Assembly: GCA_003990955.1 (NCBI GenBank)
Contig: BIFV01000013.1
Span: 62,001 to 126,000, forward strand
DNA length: 64,000 nucleotides
Source of the DNA: Sporomusaceae bacterium FL31
Lineage (GTDB): Bacteria; Bacillota; Negativicutes; DSM-1736; Dendrosporobacteraceae
Direction of reading: 5' to 3'
The notes below the pieces were generated by a model. It did no database searches. It was not told where the DNA came from and saw only the letters and a list, made by a program, of their open reading frames with translations. This document shows, piece after piece, positions 59,516 to 64,000 of this stretch (positions are counted from its first letter, which is position 1; every line of letters begins with the position of its first letter). The translations under genes were made by a program, and so were the position numbers.

Positions 59516-60994
59516 ATGAAAGACAGTGATATAATGAATAAGTTTACTCTGACGACTAGACTAAACATTAAAATTATCTGCATTATATCATTGTTTATGT
59601 TACTCATTATGACCTATGGCCAATGGATTGCTTTTCGTGAACGCGAGGAGGAGTATGCTGGTCAGCTTGAGACGATTACCAGTTTCCTCTTGCATAAAAT
59701 TCCAGCTAAAACATTCGCTGGGATTTTGGAGCAGCAAGCCAGTGCCGGAAAAACCTTAGAAGAACAGGTCGTTGCTATCAATAAGACGCTGCAGCCGGAA
59801 TTGGAAAATATCATATTGACCTCTCAGCTGATTAAATATGGTTTTTTTGCTCAAGATCAGCAGCGGATCGTAGCCATTGGACCTGATTTTGATCGCTCTC
59901 TACTCCTGGATGTTGATCCTGCGTTATTCCGCGAACTTTATAAAACCAATATTCCAGAATTGGGAATACAGAAGAATTCAATCATTTGGTATGGGGATTC
60001 CATTCTTTATCATGTTCGGCCGATTATTATGAATGATAAAGTTATTGGGTATGCTTTTGCCTGTTTAAATCTGAATCGGGTTAGGTCAGAATTATGGGAA
60101 AGAACCATGAAGTTCTTTTCAGTAGCTTTTTTCATCCTAATGATCGTCATTATGCTTTTTCAAGAAGTATTTATTCAATTTAAAAAGGAATTGGAGTTGT
60201 TTGCCGAAGCTATTCTCAAAGGCCGGGCCAAGCAATTTGAAAGTAAAATACCGGAATTGACGCCTATTTTGCGATATATCAGTGCTCAGACTGAAAATAT
60301 GGCACGTCTTGACAGATTAAATATTGTTGGGGAGATGGCTGCAAGTATTGGCCATGAAGTGAGAAATCCCATGACAACGGTTAGGGGATTCTTGCAATAT
60401 CTCAGCAATAAACAGGAGTTTAAAAATTCTCTTGAACATTTTACGCTGATGATTAGTGAAATGGATCGAGCGAATCAAATCATCACTGAGTTTTTGGCTT
60501 TAGCTAAAAATAAATCAATGGATTTTAAAGATCGGGATTTGAATCAGATCATTACTGAGATTGTACCTCTCTTGCAGTCAGATGCCGTACGTTCACGTTG
60601 TCAGATCGCGCTTCATTTACTGCCGATTCCGTCTGTAAGTGTAGACGAAAATAGCATGCGCCAGCTTATCTTAAACCTGGTGAGAAATGCAATTGAATCC
60701 ATGCTGCAAGGCGGGATAGTGACAATCAGTACTGAGCAGCGTGACGCACAGGTTATTCTTGCCATACAAGACCAGGGAACAGGAATCTCACCGGACATCT
60801 TAAATAAATTGGGAACTCCTTTTCTAACTACAAAAGAAAATGGGATTGGCATTGGGCTGGCAGTTTGTTATCGAATTGTCTATCGGCATGCCGGAGTTAT
60901 TGAAGTCGATAGTAAGGTTGGCGAGGGAACAAAATTTACTATTATTCTTCATTGCAGTAAACAAGATCAAGCCGATAAGGAGCACGTGATATGA
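59516..60994 (+). CDS. sensor histidine kinase
   Basis: A 492-residue membrane kinase. Helices near residues 18-37 and 202-222 flank an extracytoplasmic sensor of about 160 residues. The HisKA His is in SIGHEVRNPMTTVRGFLQYL near residue 281, a form common in sporulation-kinase-like sensors. The ATPase domain shows the N box LVRNAIES, DQGTGIS and GIGIGLAVCYRIV. ATG 59516 and ATG 59534 are both possible and neither has a good ribosome site. It overlaps tctB by four bases, and no response regulator lies beside it. It probably senses the carboxylate imported by the Tct system. Confidence 0.87.
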   Translation: MKDSDIMNKFTLTTRLNIKIICIISLFMLLIMTYGQWIAFREREEEYAGQLETITSFLLHKIPAKTFAGILEQQASAGKTLEEQVVAINKTLQPELENIILTSQLIKYGFFAQDQQRIVAIGPDFDRSLLLDVDPALFRELYKTNIPELGIQKNSIIWYGDSILYHVRPIIMNDKVIGYAFACLNLNRVRSELWERTMKFFSVAFFILMIVIMLFQEVFIQFKKELELFAEAILKGRAKQFESKIPELTPILRYISAQTENMARLDRLNIVGEMAASIGHEVRNPMTTVRGFLQYLSNKQEFKNSLEHFTLMISEMDRANQIITEFLALAKNKSMDFKDRDLNQIITEIVPLLQSDAVRSRCQIALHLLPIPSVSVDENSMRQLILNLVRNAIESMLQGGIVTISTEQRDAQVILAIQDQGTGISPDILNKLGTPFLTTKENGIGIGLAVCYRIVYRHAGVIEVDSKVGEGTKFTIILHCSKQDQADKEHVI

Positions 60995-61410
60995 TCGAAA
61001 AAGCTGTAGCATGTTTTTTTATAGCTGGAAGTTTTATCTATCTGTTTTTTGCAAAAGAGTTATCTTTTGGCATGATTGCTGCACCTAAAGCCGGATTTTT
61101 ACCAATTTTAACTGGAGTTACAGCAAGTGTTCTAATCATTGCAATAATGATTCGCCAGCTTTTTGGTAAACAGCAAATGAATTTTTCTGAGGTTAATTGG
61201 CGTAAATTTTTGCTTGTAAGCATTGGATTAATTTTTTATATCATTTTTCTCCAAGTTGTTGGCTATATAGCGGCAACCTTTATTATTATGTTTTATTTAT
61301 TGAAAGTGACCGATACGGTTGGGTGGCTTAAGCCGGGATTACTATCCACAACTGTTGCTGTTAGCTTTTTTATCGTATTTGTAAAAATATTAGGGATTAC
61401 TCTGCCATAG
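60991..61410 (+). CDS. tctB: tripartite tricarboxylate transporter small membrane subunit TctB
   Basis: A 139-residue protein with four hydrophobic segments near residues 5-20, 32-52, 72-105 and 115-137. APKAGFLPILTGV is the recurring TctB opening motif (GPGFFP-type in others). It overlaps the kinase gene and precedes tctA by 17 bases. TctB has no known catalytic role but is needed with TctA for uptake. Confidence 0.85.
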   Translation: MIEKAVACFFIAGSFIYLFFAKELSFGMIAAPKAGFLPILTGVTASVLIIAIMIRQLFGKQQMNFSEVNWRKFLLVSIGLIFYIIFLQVVGYIAATFIIMFYLLKVTDTVGWLKPGLLSTTVAVSFFIVFVKILGITLP

Positions 61411-61427
61411 CATGGAGGGATCAATGA

Positions 61428-62927
61428 TTGGACGTTTTACAACTGCTATTCGATGGATTTTTTATAAGTTTGTCATTTGCGAACTTATTGGCTTGTATGA
61501 CTGGTGTTCTCCTAGGTACACTGGTTGGGGTGTTGCCTGGGATTGGTCCAATTGGAACCATTGCATTGCTATTACCGCTGAGCTTTAATATGGATGCAAC
61601 GGCTTCCATCATTATGTTTGCGGGAATTTATTATGGTGCTATGTTTGGCGGTTCAACAACTTCAATTTTATTAAATGTTCCAGGAGAAGCAGCCTCAGTC
61701 ATCACTTGTGTTGATGGTCATGCTATGGCAAAGAAAGGACGGGGTGGGGCGGCGTTAGCGGTTGCTGCAATTGGCTCATTTATTGCCGGAACTATGGGCC
61801 TAATTGGATTAACTTTTTTTGCACCGATATTGGCTGACGCAGCCTTGTTTTTCGGACCTCCGGAATATTTTGCCATTGCTGTCTTAGGCTTGATTATTTT
61901 AACGCGCCTAACGGGAGCTTCTATGCTTAAATCAGCATTAATGGCTACTATTGGTATTATGCTTGGCACGATAGGGCTGGATAGTTTAACTGGAATTAGC
62001 CGCTTTTCTTTTGGGATTGATGAGTTGCAGCGCGGTATGGAGTTTTCTATTGTGGCAATGGGGTTATTTGGTATTAGTGAGCTGTTAGATACTATGATTG
62101 AACCGAACACAAAAAAGCAATTACAGCAGGTTCGGTTTCGTGAGTTATACCCCAATCCTGTAGAGTGGAGACGCTCTATAGCACCAATTTTTCGTGGCGG
62201 TGCCATTGGGTTTTTGGCCGGTCTGCTTCCGGGTCCATCTGGGATCATTTCAAGTTTTGCATCCTATGCTGTCGAAAAAAAACGCAGTAAGAATCCAGAG
62301 GAATTTGGTCAAGGGGCTATCGAGGGCGTTGCCGGTCCGGAAGCGGCCAATAATGCAGCTGCATCGGCAACGATGATTCCGTTATTGTCCTTAGGTCTTC
62401 CTTTTTCTGCAGGCTCTGCTATTTTATTAAGCGGTTTTATGATTCATGGCATTGTTCCTGGCCCAACTTTAATTACTCAACATTCGGACTTGTTTTGGGG
62501 CCTTATCGCCAGTATGTATATCGGCAATGTATTGTTATTGATTATTAACTTGCCGCTAGTGGGAATATTTGCATATTTGCTTAAAACACCCTTAAATATT
62601 CTAATGCCCATTGTTTTAATGGTGACAATGACTGGTGCTTACTCTATCAACAATAGTATGTTTGATTTAGGTTTGTTACTGGGATTTGGCTTTCTGGGGT
62701 TTTTTATGAAGCGTGCAGGTTATGAGCCCGCTCCCTTGATTATCGGTTTAATTTTAGGACCAACAGTGGAAACCGGATTAACTCAAAGTCTCATTATCGG
62801 TAATGGCAATGTATATTCACTTTTTATGCGGCCTATTTCAGGAACTATCCTGGTCATTGGTATTCTGATTATTGTCTATAATTTAGTAAGTTGGGGGGGA
62901 CGTGACAACAGTTGGCGGAAACTGTAG
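61428..62927 (+). CDS. tctA: tripartite tricarboxylate transporter large permease TctA
   Basis: A 499-residue permease with about 12 membrane helices. Family motifs: LGTLVGVLPGIGPIGTIALLLPLSF near residues 28-52, YYGAMFGGSTTSILLNVPGE near 68-87, and the repeated PGPSGIISSFASYAVEK and GVAGPEAANNAAASATMIPLLSLGLPFS. Start is TTG 61428, 9 bases after GGAGG. It imports citrate or another di/tricarboxylate using an ion gradient together with TctB and the TctC binding protein. Confidence 0.93.
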   Translation: MDVLQLLFDGFFISLSFANLLACMTGVLLGTLVGVLPGIGPIGTIALLLPLSFNMDATASIIMFAGIYYGAMFGGSTTSILLNVPGEAASVITCVDGHAMAKKGRGGAALAVAAIGSFIAGTMGLIGLTFFAPILADAALFFGPPEYFAIAVLGLIILTRLTGASMLKSALMATIGIMLGTIGLDSLTGISRFSFGIDELQRGMEFSIVAMGLFGISELLDTMIEPNTKKQLQQVRFRELYPNPVEWRRSIAPIFRGGAIGFLAGLLPGPSGIISSFASYAVEKKRSKNPEEFGQGAIEGVAGPEAANNAAASATMIPLLSLGLPFSAGSAILLSGFMIHGIVPGPTLITQHSDLFWGLIASMYIGNVLLLIINLPLVGIFAYLLKTPLNILMPIVLMVTMTGAYSINNSMFDLGLLLGFGFLGFFMKRAGYEPAPLIIGLILGPTVETGLTQSLIIGNGNVYSLFMRPISGTILVIGILIIVYNLVSWGGRDNSWRKL

Positions 62928-62986
62928 TAACAGTTAGCATGTTGAACAAAGGATAATAACTATTAATAATCGGGAGGAATATTGCG

Positions 62987-64000
62987 ATGATAGTCAATAA
63001 GTCAGCCGTTATGTATTTGTTTATTTGTATATCAATCATGTTGCTCACTGTTGGTTGTGGCACGCAAGGCAAGCCGGCATCTACAGTAGAAAAGTACCCG
63101 ACAAAACCGATTACCATGATTGTACCGTATGCGGCTGGAGGCAGTGCCGATATGATGGCACGTGCTATGGAGAAAGTAGCGCAGAAGCATCTTGGCCAGC
63201 CTTTGGTTGTTACCAATATCGCGGGTGGTGCATCAACGATAGGTACGAATGAGCTTGCCGGGGCTAAAGCGGATGGTTATACCATCGGCTATGTTTCGAT
63301 GGGATCTTTCTTACAGCCTTTATATGGACAGACTCGCTACCATTATCCGACTGCTTTAGAACCACTTGTACAGGTTATGTCGACTCCCTCGGTTGCTGTA
63401 GTTTTGGCAAATCAGCCATGGGAAAGCATTGATGATTTGGTTCAATATGCTAAACAGCACCCAGGTGAAATAAAATATGGTCATTCTGGCTTAGGTTCGG
63501 GTAATCACGTGGCAGGGGAAATGTTTGCTAAAGAAGCCGGTATTGATATCGCCCAAGTTCCCTTTCGCGGGGAGTCTGAGGCTTTAGCTGCTGTGCTTGG
63601 TGGTCATGTTCAGTTAATGTTTACAAATCCGCCAACTATTAAGGAATATCTAAAGAGTGGTAAGGTCAAAGTATTGGCGGTTGCGGCTGATCAACGCATT
63701 AAAGATACTGGCTTTACAAATATACCTACCTTTAAGGAATCTGGGCTGTCTGTGGTTTATCATGCATGGCATGCTCTAGGCGCCCCTAAAGGGCTTCCGG
63801 CCGAAATACGAAATCAGCTTGTTGATGATTTATCCAGAATGATCAACGACCCGGAATTTAAAAAGAATATGGAAGATTTAGGAATGACTGTAGAGTATCT
63901 TGGACCTCAGGAATTTGAGAAAAAGTGGATTGAAGATAATGCTCGTCTAACTAAAGTCATTAAGGATACTGGTATTGCTGAGAAGATCGCAGCTCAAAAA
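62987..64000 (+). CDS. tctC: tripartite tricarboxylate transporter substrate-binding protein TctC, 3' end cut by the window
   Basis: 338 codons are open from ATG 62987 (GGGAGGAA upstream) to the last base, with no stop. The N-terminus is a lipoprotein signal (MYLFICISIMLLTVGC), Cys near residue 25. The mature protein starts YPTKPITMIVPYAAGGSADMMARA, the Bug/TctC hallmark, and continues with the usual GHSGLGSGNHVAGEMF and APKGLPAEIRNQL. Family length is near 325-335, so only a few residues can be missing. The usual C-B-A order is changed here to B-A-C. Confidence 0.9.
   Translation, partial: MIVNKSAVMYLFICISIMLLTVGCGTQGKPASTVEKYPTKPITMIVPYAAGGSADMMARAMEKVAQKHLGQPLVVTNIAGGASTIGTNELAGAKADGYTIGYVSMGSFLQPLYGQTRYHYPTALEPLVQVMSTPSVAVVLANQPWESIDDLVQYAKQHPGEIKYGHSGLGSGNHVAGEMFAKEAGIDIAQVPFRGESEALAAVLGGHVQLMFTNPPTIKEYLKSGKVKVLAVAADQRIKDTGFTNIPTFKESGLSVVYHAWHALGAPKGLPAEIRNQLVDDLSRMINDPEFKKNMEDLGMTVEYLGPQEFEKKWIEDNARLTKVIKDTGIAEKIAAQK

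Overview
The window looks like chromosome of a spore-forming, anaerobic Negativicutes bacterium (Sporomusaceae-like, in the neighbourhood of Pelosinus or Sporomusa). This is inferred from moderately AT-rich Firmicutes-style genes with many GTG/TTG starts, strong AGGAGG-type ribosome sites, T-box and yybP-ykoY regulation, and sporulation-type proteins (a SPOCS/DUF3794 protein, a GH18 cortex-lytic-like enzyme, a SpoVB-like flippase). It also carries the anaerobic DapL lysine route, selenophosphate synthetase and a flavin-based electron-bifurcation cluster (HdrABC-FlxABCD). No phage, insertion sequence, CRISPR array, tRNA or rRNA gene was seen.

Layout. 1-3.6 kb: the end of an efflux adaptor gene, a manganese-type riboswitch controlling a VTT/DedA-like membrane protein, a ferritin-like protein and a soluble chemotaxis-type receptor. 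3.7-9.5 kb: clpB, a cupin gene behind a CRP/FNR-type site, asnB and a lipoprotein. 9.5-16.5 kb: a complete trp operon in the unusual order D-F-C-B-A-E-G, behind a T-box leader whose antiterminator/terminator module is duplicated. 16.5-25 kb: prfC, a DUF4931 protein, a SpoVB-like flippase, a lipid kinase, a DUF815 ATPase and dapL. 25-30 kb: a SPOCS protein with a Cys/His/Asp repeat insert, a GH18 protein and RNase J. 30-38.4 kb: a membrane protein, two secreted paralogues and an ECF sigma/ABC exporter operon ending in an inactive-looking M1-peptidase fusion. 38.5-47.8 kb: a palindromic intergenic repeat, a Tat lipoprotein plus Fe-S membrane protein pair, MgtC, a triple-repeat secreted protein, a racemase, acetyltransferases, an SDR and hemolysin III. 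47.9-52.1 kb: a glycine betaine/proline ABC transporter and selD. 52.2-59.4 kb: an unassigned structured RNA region and the hdrCBA-flxDCBA operon. 59.5-64 kb: a sensor kinase with tctB-tctA-tctC, the last running off the end.

How the genes work together. The trp operon is self-contained for chorismate-to-tryptophan synthesis and is tuned by uncharged tRNA-Trp. The Hdr/Flx genes overlap or nearly abut and should make one cytoplasmic complex that oxidises NADH and splits electrons between ferredoxin and a disulfide-type acceptor. Two genes (trpF and the flippase) can only be read in full if translation starts at an ATT codon. The best candidates for something new are the Mn riboswitch/VTT pairing, the unassigned RNA ahead of hdrC, the internal-Tat Fe-S fusion, the pseudo-peptidase ABC subunit and the metal-binding repeat in the spore protein.
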